A stretch of 64,000 bases of DNA from Sphingorhabdus sp. (GTDB lineage Bacteria; Pseudomonadota; Alphaproteobacteria; Sphingomonadales; Sphingomonadaceae). Location: NCBI RefSeq assembly GCF_023910635.1, contig NZ_JAAVVZ010000013.1:1-64000 (forward strand), written 5' to 3'. Position numbers and translations under genes: made by a program. The notes beneath the pieces are model-generated. The model searched no databases. It was given only the letters and a program-made list of their open reading frames with translations, and was not told the DNA's origin. Shown here piece after piece: positions 8,237 through 17,200 of the stretch (position 1 is its first letter; each line of letters begins with the position of its first letter).

Positions 8237-9138
8237 TAGCAAGCATCCTTTTGTATCGCAAAAGCGTTTTTCAGCGCATTCAACACAGGGTCAGGATTAT
8301 CATTTTTGAGCGTGATTGCGCTGACGTCATACCGCGCGCCATCGCTTAAGGGCATGGGCATGACCGTCAGGTCGAGCGCACGTGCTTCCCTATTTGCGAA
8401 GGAGGCGGGCAATAAGGTAATCATGTCGCTTTCAGCCACCAGAGCAAGGCACGACACGAGGCTGAGAACGCGGTAATGTGGGAAGCCGGAGCGGCGATAT
8501 TTTTCTTCTATGTCTGACGGAATTGCCGAGCGGTAGTTTCTATCATAGCCAGGAATGGCCCATTTATACTGAAGCATCTCATCCGAACCAAAGGCGCGTT
8601 GCAACACCGGATGGTCTTTGCGCATCACGGCAACATACGCCTCGTCGATTATCTTATTGATGTGAAACAACCGCTGTTCGGGAATGGCGCTAACGCTGGT
8701 GGAATGAAAAAGTAACATGTCCGCCTCCCGTTGGCGTAAACGGCCTGCGGCTATATCTAGGGGAAGGGTTTCCGCCGTCACGCGAATGTTGGGATGTGCC
8801 TTGTAAAATGACGTGAGGGCTGGCGCTAAGGATGCTTCCATCACTGCGGGTCCTGCAATAAGCCGCAAATGTCGTGTACCGGATAAGACCTCATCGCCGA
8901 TTTGGTCCGCTAAAGCCAAAAGCTCCTCCGCCCGTTGCGCAAGGCGGTTGCCGGCATCGGTGGGGACAACACTGCGCGTGGTCCTGTTAAACAATTCTGT
9001 GCCCAGTTCTTGTTCAAGCATTTGAACCGATTTGGTCAGTGCCGAATGCGTCATGCCGAGCTCGTTGGCGGCCCGGCTGAAACTTTTGTTGCGATACACG
9101 GCGACGAACCGGGATAGCCTATTCAGATTTATATTCAT
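8236..9138 (-). CDS. LysR-family transcriptional regulator
   Basis: A 300-residue LysR-type regulator. The N-terminal winged helix-turn-helix reads FVAVYRNKSFSRAANELGMT, then HSALTKSVQMLEQELGTELF; the rest is the periplasmic-binding-protein-like effector domain. ATG 9138 (MNINLNRL) is preceded by TTGGAAC; an upstream in-frame ATG at 9174 adds a cysteine-rich tail unlike the family. It is divergent from the sterol-desaturase-family gene and most likely controls it (inference from gene arrangement). Its TAG stop is built from the TA flank and first base of a MITE end, but the length is normal for the family, so little or nothing has been lost. Confidence 0.88.
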   Translation of the reverse strand: MNINLNRLSRFVAVYRNKSFSRAANELGMTHSALTKSVQMLEQELGTELFNRTTRSVVPTDAGNRLAQRAEELLALADQIGDEVLSGTRHLRLIAGPAVMEASLAPALTSFYKAHPNIRVTAETLPLDIAAGRLRQREADMLLFHSTSVSAIPEQRLFHINKIIDEAYVAVMRKDHPVLQRAFGSDEMLQYKWAIPGYDRNYRSAIPSDIEEKYRRSGFPHYRVLSLVSCLALVAESDMITLLPASFANREARALDLTVMPMPLSDGARYDVSAITLKNDNPDPVLNALKNAFAIQKDAC

Positions 9139-9228
9139 GTTCCAATAATTACATAATATGCATTTATTATTCAATTTTTTAATTTTTTAGGCCGTCTATC
9201 TCTGTCATCAATCGTGGGAGAGAAATGT
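9139..9228. promoter_or_regulatory. Divergent LysR/desaturase control region
   Basis: An AT-rich intergenic region between two divergent genes. An imperfect palindrome AATAATTACATAATATGCAT (9144-9163) continues to TTATTATT and includes T-N11-A arrangements as in LysR binding sites. The assignment rests on position and base pattern only. Confidence 0.35.
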
Positions 9229-10164
9229 GTGACCATAGGGCAGTTCATCAACCAAAATTGGTTCGTCATAATACTTGCTGCTTTTGCACTGGGTATCTTG
9301 CTCGAACTGGGTGCTATTCGCTTTCTCAAGCGCAAGGGTGATGTGCCGTTGAAAGACTCAGCTCTCTCGATTTTTCTGGGGCTCGCAAGTGATCCTGTAA
9401 ATGCAATATTTGCCTTTATCACCACCGCCGCTTTATTTGCGGCGGCACCCTTTGCCATTGGCGAAATACCAATCACTTGGGGATCGTTCCTGTTGTGCTT
9501 TGTTCTCGACGATCTGCGGTTCTACGTGCACCACCGCATATGCCACCGCGTCCGTTGGGGTTGGGCCATGCATGTGGTCCATCATTCTTCCACCAACTTT
9601 AATATGCCCATTGCGCTGCGCCAAAGTTGGATGAAGCACTTTACGGGCACGATGATGCTTAAGATTCCGCTCATTTTAATCGGTTTTGATCCTGTATTGG
9701 TTGTTTTTTGTGGGGTCTTGAATGCAGCCTACCAATTCTTCCTCCACACCGAGACGATCGACCGTTTGCCAAGGTGGTTTGAATATATTTTCAACACGCC
9801 AAGCCATCACCGCGTGCACCATGGTCGAAATCCAGAATATCTGGATGCGAATTTTGCCGGTACGCTGATTATCTGGGATCGCATGTTTGGCACATTTGTG
9901 GAGGAAGACCGCGCCGTGCCGGTTGACTATGGCCTGGTCAAGAATCTGGAGACATTTAACCCATTCACGATCTTAACGCATGAATATGTAGGTATTGCGC
10001 AGGATGCGACGCAGCGCGGGCTGAGTGTATGGCAGAGATTATGTTACATTTTTGCGCCGCCCGGCTGGAGCCATGATGGGTCGCGTTTGACATCAGCAGA
10101 CATCAAACGTGAGGCGGGTTTGCTGCCCAATAATGAAGTCACAGCGCCACTGCCGAGAATATAA
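9229..10164 (+). CDS. Sterol desaturase / fatty acid hydroxylase family protein
   Basis: An integral-membrane di-iron oxygenase of the fatty-acid-hydroxylase superfamily. Four to five hydrophobic helices surround the histidine clusters HHRICH, HVVHHSS and, later, HHRVHHG, followed by WDRMFGTF; these are the iron ligands of the family. It would hydroxylate or desaturate a lipid or alkyl glycerol; the substrate cannot be read off. GTG 9229 is favoured because GGGAGAGA ends six bases before it; an in-frame GTG at 9214 lies on top of that site. The stop TAA overlaps the ATG of the next gene, so the two are translationally coupled. The divergent LysR gene is its likely regulator. Confidence 0.85.
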   Translation: MTIGQFINQNWFVIILAAFALGILLELGAIRFLKRKGDVPLKDSALSIFLGLASDPVNAIFAFITTAALFAAAPFAIGEIPITWGSFLLCFVLDDLRFYVHHRICHRVRWGWAMHVVHHSSTNFNMPIALRQSWMKHFTGTMMLKIPLILIGFDPVLVVFCGVLNAAYQFFLHTETIDRLPRWFEYIFNTPSHHRVHHGRNPEYLDANFAGTLIIWDRMFGTFVEEDRAVPVDYGLVKNLETFNPFTILTHEYVGIAQDATQRGLSVWQRLCYIFAPPGWSHDGSRLTSADIKREAGLLPNNEVTAPLPRI

Positions 10165-10739
10165 TGCCTGCCCATTACGCGCTATCCGACGCGGCAATAT
10201 TGCTCGTCACGATCTTTGCTGGAAACATCCTTTGGCGAAACGGAAAGGCTTTGCCGGCATTTGCCATGGCGTGCTTTGGAATAGCGGCCTGTATCGGGGT
10301 AGTGCGTTTTGGCGTTGGTTTGCAGGACGCGCTTGCTGCTTTGCATGCGGGTGCTTCGCAAACATTAGGCCTTGCCGGCGCCTTGGCTATGGTGTCGCAT
10401 TATCTCTTCCCTTCTGAGGGTCGAAAAGAGATAGGAATAATCGCAGCCATGTTAACTGCTGCCTTCGCGATCTTTTGGTTCGCGCAACCCTTGCTAGGCC
10501 CCGTGTTCTTATTGGCCCTCACGCTTGCATGTGTTGCTTCCATTATGCGACCGGGCGCATCGCGGCCTTTATGGCTTGTGCCTATTGCCTGCGCAGTGAT
10601 GCTTGCAAATACGCTGTTCATCCGGCGTGCGGCGTGGCTTGATGAGGCGGTAGCCTGGCATATCTATCATGTGGTCATTGCTTTGGCTCTCGCTGCACTC
10701 GCGAAGGGTTTGATGCCAGTCGAGCGCAGCGTGCGGTGA
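10164..10739 (+). CDS. Multi-helix membrane protein coupled to the desaturase-family gene
   Basis: A 191-residue, very hydrophobic protein with about six membrane helices and no recognised domain. A WHIYHVVIALALAAL segment near the C-terminus carries two histidines facing the membrane. The start ATG overlaps the stop of the preceding di-iron enzyme (TAATG), which suggests a subunit, an electron-transfer partner or a membrane anchor for it. That role is inferred from coupling only. Confidence 0.75.
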   Translation: MPAHYALSDAAILLVTIFAGNILWRNGKALPAFAMACFGIAACIGVVRFGVGLQDALAALHAGASQTLGLAGALAMVSHYLFPSEGRKEIGIIAAMLTAAFAIFWFAQPLLGPVFLLALTLACVASIMRPGASRPLWLVPIACAVMLANTLFIRRAAWLDEAVAWHIYHVVIALALAALAKGLMPVERSVR

Positions 10740-10822
10740 TCCAAAAAACAATTTCCTGCCGCACGCCAGACCCAAACTGTACGGAGTTGCAGATTTAGCG
10801 TTTTTCCATTGAAAGTTCTTTA

Positions 10823-10902
10823 GGATCAGGACCACTTAAATCCACCTTCGCGGTTTGAGGTCATTTTGACACCGCGATGGTGAATTTAAGTGGTCCTGAC
10901 CT
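10823..10902. repeat. Deleted MITE, 80-bp copy made of both termini
   Basis: A left terminus (GGATCAGGACCACTTAAATC...) is joined almost directly to a right terminus (...ATTTAAGTGGTCCTGACCT). TA precedes it at 10821-10822; the right flank is now TT. The interior of about 180 bases is gone, leaving a long hairpin 3' of the membrane-protein gene and 45 bases from the stop of the next gene. Confidence 0.85.
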
Positions 10903-10946
10903 TTGGTAGTTGCGACCTGCGTCGCCTTTGGGAACGCGATCTTAGG

Positions 10947-11399
10947 TCAATTATTCCACTGACCAGTGCCAGTGGCTTTGTTGCCCTTTATGTGACCAGT
11001 CATGTTGCCGGATCGTTTCGTATAGGCACCAGTCAGTCCAAGCATGCCGCCGATGCACGACTGCTCGGCAGACCCCATGATCGTGCAGCCCCAGTACGAT
11101 GTGTACGTTCCGTCGGGAGCCGTTGTGTCGCACATCATATGGACGTTGAAGATTTGCGCGTTAGCGGGTTGGGTCATGCTGATGCATTTCGAGCTGGTTT
11201 TTACCACCTTACCTTCGAAAATACCCTCTGCGGTGGAAGAGATGACCTGCGCGCCAAACGGTCTACCATCAGGTGCTACGCCACCCACAGTGGTGCTTGG
11301 TGGAGAAGAAGTTGAAGTCCAAGTGAAGGATTGTGCGGAAGCAAGGCTACTATTGGCCAGTGCGGCAACGGCGATGACTACATAAAAACGAGTTCTCAT
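10947..11399 (-). CDS. Small secreted protein of unknown function
   Basis: About 150 residues. It starts with a clear signal peptide (MRTRFYVVIAVAALANSS then LASAQ). The mature part has four cysteines (SSKCISM, HMMCDTT, WGCTIM, QSCIGG), a run of Ser/Thr and Gly, and a beta-rich look. GGAGGACAATAATC precedes ATG 11399, which rules out the longer upstream frame. No family is recognised. It is followed by unusually AT-rich DNA upstream (11400-11679), and the lower GC suggests acquired DNA. Confidence 0.7.
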   Translation of the reverse strand: MRTRFYVVIAVAALANSSLASAQSFTWTSTSSPPSTTVGGVAPDGRPFGAQVISSTAEGIFEGKVVKTSSKCISMTQPANAQIFNVHMMCDTTAPDGTYTSYWGCTIMGSAEQSCIGGMLGLTGAYTKRSGNMTGHIKGNKATGTGQWNN

Positions 11400-11679
11400 G
11401 ATTATTGTCCTCCAAACAACGCCATTTTGGAAACAACATTCCACGACGTTGTTTTTAAAACATAGAAATATTATATGTTTTGTCAATTTAAATGGTCTAA
11501 AGTTATTTATACTATATTGTTCAATAATTTAAAATATTAAACTTTTTAAATAGACAAATTATATATATCAAAAGATATGTAATTAAAATTTACGTTATTT
11601 TACCACATTTTTTTTGACTCAGAATGACAAATGATACTTTAACAAGGTCACTACACGAACTTTTCGGGGGAAAATTCTG
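11400..11679. other. Very AT-rich intergenic segment
   Basis: About 280 bases with long A/T runs between two divergent genes. It must hold the promoters of both, but no single -35/-10 pair stands out among many AT-rich candidates. No ORF or RNA gene was recognised. Confidence 0.5.
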
Positions 11680-12504
11680 ATGCCTTACAGATACGGTCAT
11701 TATTATGTCGGCTTCGTGCTGGCCGTTATCTTAGCGGGCTTTTGGAAAAGCTACTTTAGCATAGCAGGTGCAGTTCCATTTGCGTTTCATGCACATGCAT
11801 TTTCAGCGACGATCTGGCTCCTGCTGCTGATCCTCCAAAGCGCGACAATACACGGACGTCACAACGCCTTTCATAAACTGGCGGGACTGGCGAGTCTTGG
11901 TCTTTTCCCGCTTCTTATTGCCGGTTTTGTAATGATACTTAACGTGACAGCGGCACGATACGCGGCTCAAGAAAGCCCGTTCGTCATGTTGCTTGGGCCA
12001 TCATTCGGCATCGGCATGTTCATCGCGATTGCAGCATATCTAACGCTTTTTTACCAAGCGTTGCGACACCGAAGAAACATTCGGTTGCATGCAGGGTATA
12101 TGCTTGCGACCCCGCTAATCCTGTTTGAATCTCCATTTAGCCGGTTGATGGAGCAGGCACTCCCTTGGATGAACTTTATTGGAAGTGAAGGGCCAATGGC
12201 TGTGATCGACGTCATCGCAATTAGTAACGGCTTGGCGATCCTCTTTGCAATGACCCTCTACTTTATGGATCGCAAGCATGGCGCGCCTTGGTTGGTGGCC
12301 TCAGCGTTCATGGCGACGCAAACCATCATGATGTGGTTTGCGCCATCCACTCCATTGTTGCATACACTGTTTAAATTCTACGCTATGCTTTCCCCAGAAC
12401 TCACTGTCTTAACGGGTATGTTAGCGGCTGTTCTGGTTGGTTATTTCGGTTGGCTGCGGGGGATACGAGCGATCCGGCCACCAGTGCAAACCAGTCCGAC
12501 TTAG
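11680..12504 (+). CDS. Seven-helix-type membrane protein of unknown function
   Basis: A 274-residue integral membrane protein with about seven hydrophobic segments. Conserved-looking histidines sit in or next to helices: FAFHAHAFSATIW, NAFHKLAGLAS and IRLHAGYML. That pattern vaguely recalls heme- or quinone-handling membrane families such as DUF2306, but the match is not firm. The C-terminus is polar (IRPPVQTSPT). The stop is TAG made of the native TA plus the first G of a 54-bp MITE; removing the element gives TAA at the same place, so the protein is unchanged. Confidence 0.7.
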   Translation: MPYRYGHYYVGFVLAVILAGFWKSYFSIAGAVPFAFHAHAFSATIWLLLLILQSATIHGRHNAFHKLAGLASLGLFPLLIAGFVMILNVTAARYAAQESPFVMLLGPSFGIGMFIAIAAYLTLFYQALRHRRNIRLHAGYMLATPLILFESPFSRLMEQALPWMNFIGSEGPMAVIDVIAISNGLAILFAMTLYFMDRKHGAPWLVASAFMATQTIMMWFAPSTPLLHTLFKFYAMLSPELTVLTGMLAAVLVGYFGWLRGIRAIRPPVQTSPT

Positions 12505-12557
12505 GGTCAGGACCGCTTAAATATCACCGCGAAGGTGCTATTTATGCGTTCGCGCCC
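12504..12557. repeat. Mini-MITE (54 bp) inserted in a stop codon
   Basis: Flanked by TA at 12502-12503 and 12558-12559. The ends are GGGTCAGGACCGCTTAAAT and a degenerate GCGTTCGCGCCC, with CACCGCGAAGGTG forming the hairpin centre. On paper, deleting the element with one TA converts TAG into TAA in the upstream gene. Confidence 0.75.
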
Positions 12558-12612
12558 TAATTACAAATGGATGAAATTTACGGAGTCACATCGCGCACCG
12601 ACACCAGCTCTT

Positions 12613-14118
12613 TTAAGCAGGCGCGGGGCAATATTGCTTCAGATATTCACCATGTGACGGCATGTGCTGGACAACAAACTGGATCGATTTTTCCATTTCA
12701 TCGATTTCGCGCCGCGTAGTGGGTTCTTTCACTGCGTCAGCCATGGCGTTGTGCCCGCCCATCTTAATACCCTGTCCCATCATGACTGCTGCCCAACTGG
12801 TTTCGGTAAATAGCTCATCATCTTCGCGGAATATTTGGCCGTTTTGGCGGAACAGCTCAACTTTCTCTGTCAGGCTGTCGGGCACGGACATGTTGCGGCA
12901 ATAGTTCCAGAAGGGGCTGTCGTCGCGTGTCGTGCTGTTATAATGCAGAATGAGGAAGTCGCGAATGCGCGCATATTCCTTGCCTGTTAAGCGGTTAAAG
13001 GCATCCTCTTGGGTTTGGGTAACGCCGTCGAGGGAAAGCAACGCAATCAGCTTGTTTATGCCCGTGTTCACCAAGTGCAGCGACGTCGACTCCAGCGGCT
13101 CCATGAACCCCGATGCAAGCCCGAGAGCTACAACATTTTTGTTCCAGAACTTCTTTCGCCGTCCGGTTACAAATCGCAGGAAATTTGGCTCCGCGCCCGG
13201 TTTGCCGGCAATATTGTTGATGAGGATAGAATGCGCCTCGTCATCAGACATATATTCATTGCAATAGACATGGCCATTGCCGTTGCGGTGCTGCAACGGC
13301 ACCTGCCATTGCCATCCCGCCGAATGCGCAGTGGCGCGGGTATACGGCAAGGGGCCGCTGCCATCTTCACGCAGGCAAGGCAAAGCCACGGCGCGGTTAC
13401 AGGGCAGATAATTGGACCAGTCATCATATCCAGTCTTGAGCGCTTGTTCGATGAGTAATCCGCGAAAACCCGAGCAATCGATGAAAAGATCGCCCTTCAA
13501 CACGTCACCGTTCTCCATGGTCACCGACGATACAAAACCGTTTTCATTGTCTAATGTGACGTCAGAAATCTTGCCTTCACGGCGGACAACGCCGCGCGTT
13601 TCTGCATAATTGCGCAAATATCTGGCGTAGCGTCCCGCGTCGATGTGATAGGCGTAGTTCACCGGCGGAAGATCTTCGCGCTGATAATCTTCGGTTCGGG
13701 CAAAGCGCCCGAAATGTGCTGCCATTGTTTCTACATTGAAGACCTGGATTGGCCGTTTGTCACCCGATTGCTGATATTTGTGCCAAACATGGTGAAAGGA
13801 AATACCGTCAACCTGATAGCCGTAATTACCAAAAGGGTGTATATAGCTATCGCCGATTTTGCCCCAGTTTACGAACTGGATGCCAAGCTTGAAACTGCCT
13901 TGCACCATCGACAGCATGTCGCGCTCGTCGATACCCAATAATTGGTTGAATTCAATAAACGGAGGTATCGTTGCTTCGCCCACGCCAACGGTGCCGATTT
14001 CTTCGGATTCGATAAGCGTAACCGAGACTCTTTTGCTCTCGCACAAGCGCGACATGGCTGCTGCGGCCATCCAGCCCGCGGTTCCACCTCCAACAATGAT
14101 GATATGCTCGATTGCCAT
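12613..14118 (-). CDS. Flavin-dependent tryptophan-halogenase-like protein
   Basis: A 501-residue FAD protein of the tryptophan halogenase family. It has the N-terminal GGGTAGWMAAAAMSRL, the GVGEATIPP motif, the catalytic-lysine-region VQGSFKLGIQFVNWG, and the halogenase WxWxIP-type motif as GWQWQVPL. The usual WxWxIP is therefore nearly kept (Ile to Val). In sphingomonads and Caulobacter such proteins commonly sit beside TonB-dependent receptors for carbohydrate uptake and their substrate is unknown. Here the gene is divergent from a TonB receptor and shares its operator region. No biosynthetic cluster is nearby, so natural-product halogenation is not implied. Confidence 0.85.
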   Translation of the reverse strand: MAIEHIIIVGGGTAGWMAAAAMSRLCESKRVSVTLIESEEIGTVGVGEATIPPFIEFNQLLGIDERDMLSMVQGSFKLGIQFVNWGKIGDSYIHPFGNYGYQVDGISFHHVWHKYQQSGDKRPIQVFNVETMAAHFGRFARTEDYQREDLPPVNYAYHIDAGRYARYLRNYAETRGVVRREGKISDVTLDNENGFVSSVTMENGDVLKGDLFIDCSGFRGLLIEQALKTGYDDWSNYLPCNRAVALPCLREDGSGPLPYTRATAHSAGWQWQVPLQHRNGNGHVYCNEYMSDDEAHSILINNIAGKPGAEPNFLRFVTGRRKKFWNKNVVALGLASGFMEPLESTSLHLVNTGINKLIALLSLDGVTQTQEDAFNRLTGKEYARIRDFLILHYNSTTRDDSPFWNYCRNMSVPDSLTEKVELFRQNGQIFREDDELFTETSWAAVMMGQGIKMGGHNAMADAVKEPTTRREIDEMEKSIQFVVQHMPSHGEYLKQYCPAPA

Positions 14119-14169
14119 TTAGCCTCTCCCTTAAATATTTCTATAACGATATTGTCTCAATGTGCAAAT

Positions 14170-14181
14170 TGTGAACGTTCA
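14170..14181. promoter_or_regulatory. LacI-type operator, copy 1
   Basis: TGTGAACGTTCA in the divergent halogenase/TonB-receptor region. It shares its core TGTGAACG with 14192-14203 and with 24541-24554 before the GH3 gene. AACGTT is a palindromic centre with a CpG, as LacI-family operators have. The LacI protein at 18525-19586 is the likely ligand (inference). Confidence 0.6.
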
Positions 14182-14191
14182 TTTTATCTCT

Positions 14192-14203
14192 TGTGAACGC
14201 TCT
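14192..14203. promoter_or_regulatory. LacI-type operator, copy 2
   Basis: TGTGAACGCTCT, 22 bases (two helical turns) from copy 1. This spacing puts both sites on the same face of the DNA, which suits cooperative repressor binding. Confidence 0.5.
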
Positions 14204-14270
14204 CAACTAGAGATATGACTATGGTCAAAGAGGGAAAATACCCTCCGAATCACTCATGAGGGAGGATCTT

Positions 14271-17200
14271 TTGGCACACAAATCTTTATTCGGAGCATCG
14301 CGATTACAGCGCCTTGCCGTCTTGACGACAGCTTCCAGCATTGCACTATGTGCAGCGCAGCCCGTGTTTGCACAAAGTGCAGATCAACCGGATGACGCTG
14401 CTGAAGGCGCTGAGGCTGAAGACGCTATCATTGTTACTGGGTTTAAAAAATCACTTGAAAGCGCCCAGAACATCAAGCGCGACGCCGATACATTTGTCGA
14501 CGTTATCACTGCCGAAGATATTGGTGCACTTGCTGATCGTTCCGTTGCTGAAGCATTGCAGCGCGTTCCTGGCGTCAATATTTCGCGTTTCGAACAGCGC
14601 AACGACCCTGACCGATTTTCAGTCGAAGGTTCAGGTGTCATCATTCGTGGCTTACCGTTTGTCCGCTCTGAATTGAACGGTCGCGACATTTTTTCTGCCA
14701 ATGGTGGCCGAGAACTGTCATTCAACGACGTGTCGCCTGAACTTCTTGGCCGCGTCGAGGTGTTTAAGAACAATACCGCCGATATGATCGATGGCGGCAT
14801 TTCGGGAACAGTCAATCTCGTCACCCGCAAGCCCCTTGATAAACGCGGTTTCCACATCGCTGGCACCGTCGAAGGTAATTATGGCGATCTCGCCAAAGAA
14901 TGGTCGCCGGGTTTCTCCGTCCTCGGTTCGAACACCTTTGAAACTGGTATCGGCACATTCGGCATCCAACTAGCTTATGCGCAGTCGGAATTGGTCACAC
15001 GCACCGATGCATCGCAAATTACCGATCCTTGCTATCGCGCGCAGTCGCTTACTGCGGCCTGTATTCGTGTGCGGTCGGTTGGCTCGGGCGGTTTTAGTGG
15101 TGACACGCAACTGAACGAAGCTAATTTCCCACCTGCAGGCGCAGTGTTTGTGCCAAAAGGCGCCGGCGTTCGCACAACCGATCTGACGCGTGATCGCAAT
15201 GCCTATTCTGCGGTCGGCCAGTGGGAGAGCAACGACGGTCGGGCTCAAGTTACGGTTGAATATCTGCGCGCAGAAACCGAAGCGACTTTGAATGAATTTG
15301 CAGTGCTCGCGTTGGTCAATGATGATGGACTATTTCCCGTTATCGCCCCTGGAACGACACCGACTTTCAACGGCAATCAATTTGCCAGCGGGACGCTGAC
15401 CCAATTCCAACCATTTAATGGCGGGCGCGGGATTCCTACCGAATTACTGCGGTTCCAGCGTGAAGATGCGGCTAAAACCGAAGATATGTCGGTTCAGATT
15501 AAGCTGACGCCAACAGACCGTTTGCGCTTGAACTTTGAAGTGCAGCGTATCAAGTCAGACCGGACCGAAGATGGTTTTATCTCGGCGATGCAGACCTACA
15601 CAGACGTTTCGATCGATAACACCGGCAGCACACCGCTGGTTCAGTTCCTTGAGCCTGGCACCGCCAATTCACCTGCGAGCTATTTCAACAATCCCGCACG
15701 TACATTTTACTGGTTCCTTCTGGATAATCAGGTGAAGAATGACGGCGAACTGACGAGCATGCGTTTTGACGGCGAATATGATGTTAGCGAAGATGGCTTC
15801 TTCAAAAAAGCCCGCTTTGGCGCACGTTGGGGTGACCGCAATCGTGTGACCCGCAGCGCCAATTTCTCAAACTGGGGCAATTTGGGCGCGCCATGGACAG
15901 GGCGCGGCGGCAATTGGAATTGCGGCGACTTCCAAGCCTTTGGTTGCGGCGGCGCCTATGTAAAAGACTTCCCGAACTCCTCGCAACTCCGCAATCCTTT
16001 TGGCGACAATTTCCAACGCGGTAACGCGCCAGTTCCTCTCGGCGATGGCTCGGCCTTCTTTTTTGGCGGAGACAATGTACTCCAAGATTATTTGAGCGGT
16101 GCCGTCCGCACACAAGCGGACGCTATTACGGCCTATACGCTAACGCCAAATGCTTGGTTTCCGATTTCAGCGCGGAGCAATGTTTTGCCCGGCGGGCCCT
16201 GGACGAAGGGCGAGATATCTGACGTTGATGAAAGCACTAGCAGTGCCTATGCGCGCGTCGATTTTGGCACGGACCTCGGAGGCGTTACGCTCGACGGCAA
16301 TATAGGCCTGCGGTATGTGAGCACAAAGGTACGAAGCGGGGGGTCGTTTACGCTACCATCGCCAGATTTCTTCGACAATAATGGCAACAAGGACGGCGTG
16401 GTCCAATTGGCAGAGGTGCAGGGATCATGTGCCTTTATTTTGGCAAATAACATAACTCCAGTGCCCGGATATTGCGGTCTGTCACCAAGCCGCCAGGCCG
16501 CCTATGCAGCGCTATTCACGGGCGAGATTATTGCCGATCCGCTGAACGTCCGCTTTACAAACTGGCTGCCGAGCTTCAACGCAAAGCTTGATTTCGGTAA
16601 TGGGATGTTGGTGCGCGGCGCGGTATCGAAGGGAATTTCCCGGCCGGACCTTTCATCATTTGCATCAGGTGGCGGTGCTTACGATAACACCACCAATCTT
16701 CGCGCCGGCGGAATTCTGGACACTGGTCCTTTGCTCGGCATCGGTACGGGTAACAAATTCCTGCGCCCCGCAGAAGCTTGGAACTACGACCTTTCGTTCG
16801 AATGGTATTTCAGCAAAGTCGGTTCGCTTTCCGTCTCAGGCTTCCTGAAAGACATTAAGGGAATCGTTAACGGAGGCGCTATCGTTCGTCCGTTTAAAAC
16901 GCCCGGCGGTGTTAACACAGATATTTTGTTTAATACGCCGGTCAACAGCGATGGCGGTACGTTGAAGGGTTTCGAAGTCGCTTATCAGCAGGCATATGAC
17001 TTCCTGCCGAGCGTCCTGAGCGGGCTGGGGTCACAGTTGACGTACACATATGTCGATGCAGGTGACTTCAACAACTCTAATTTGGGTGCGGAGCAAAGTC
17101 CGTTTAGTGGCGGCTTGCCATTGGCTGGTGTATCAAAGCATACGATCAACGCAGTGGCTTTTTATGAAAAGGGGCCACTGTCAGCGCGCGTTGCCTACAA

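Noticed and set aside
12613-14118. Halogenase as part of a natural-product gene cluster.
   Set aside because: All neighbours are glycan-use genes; there is no NRPS, PKS or prenyltransferase.
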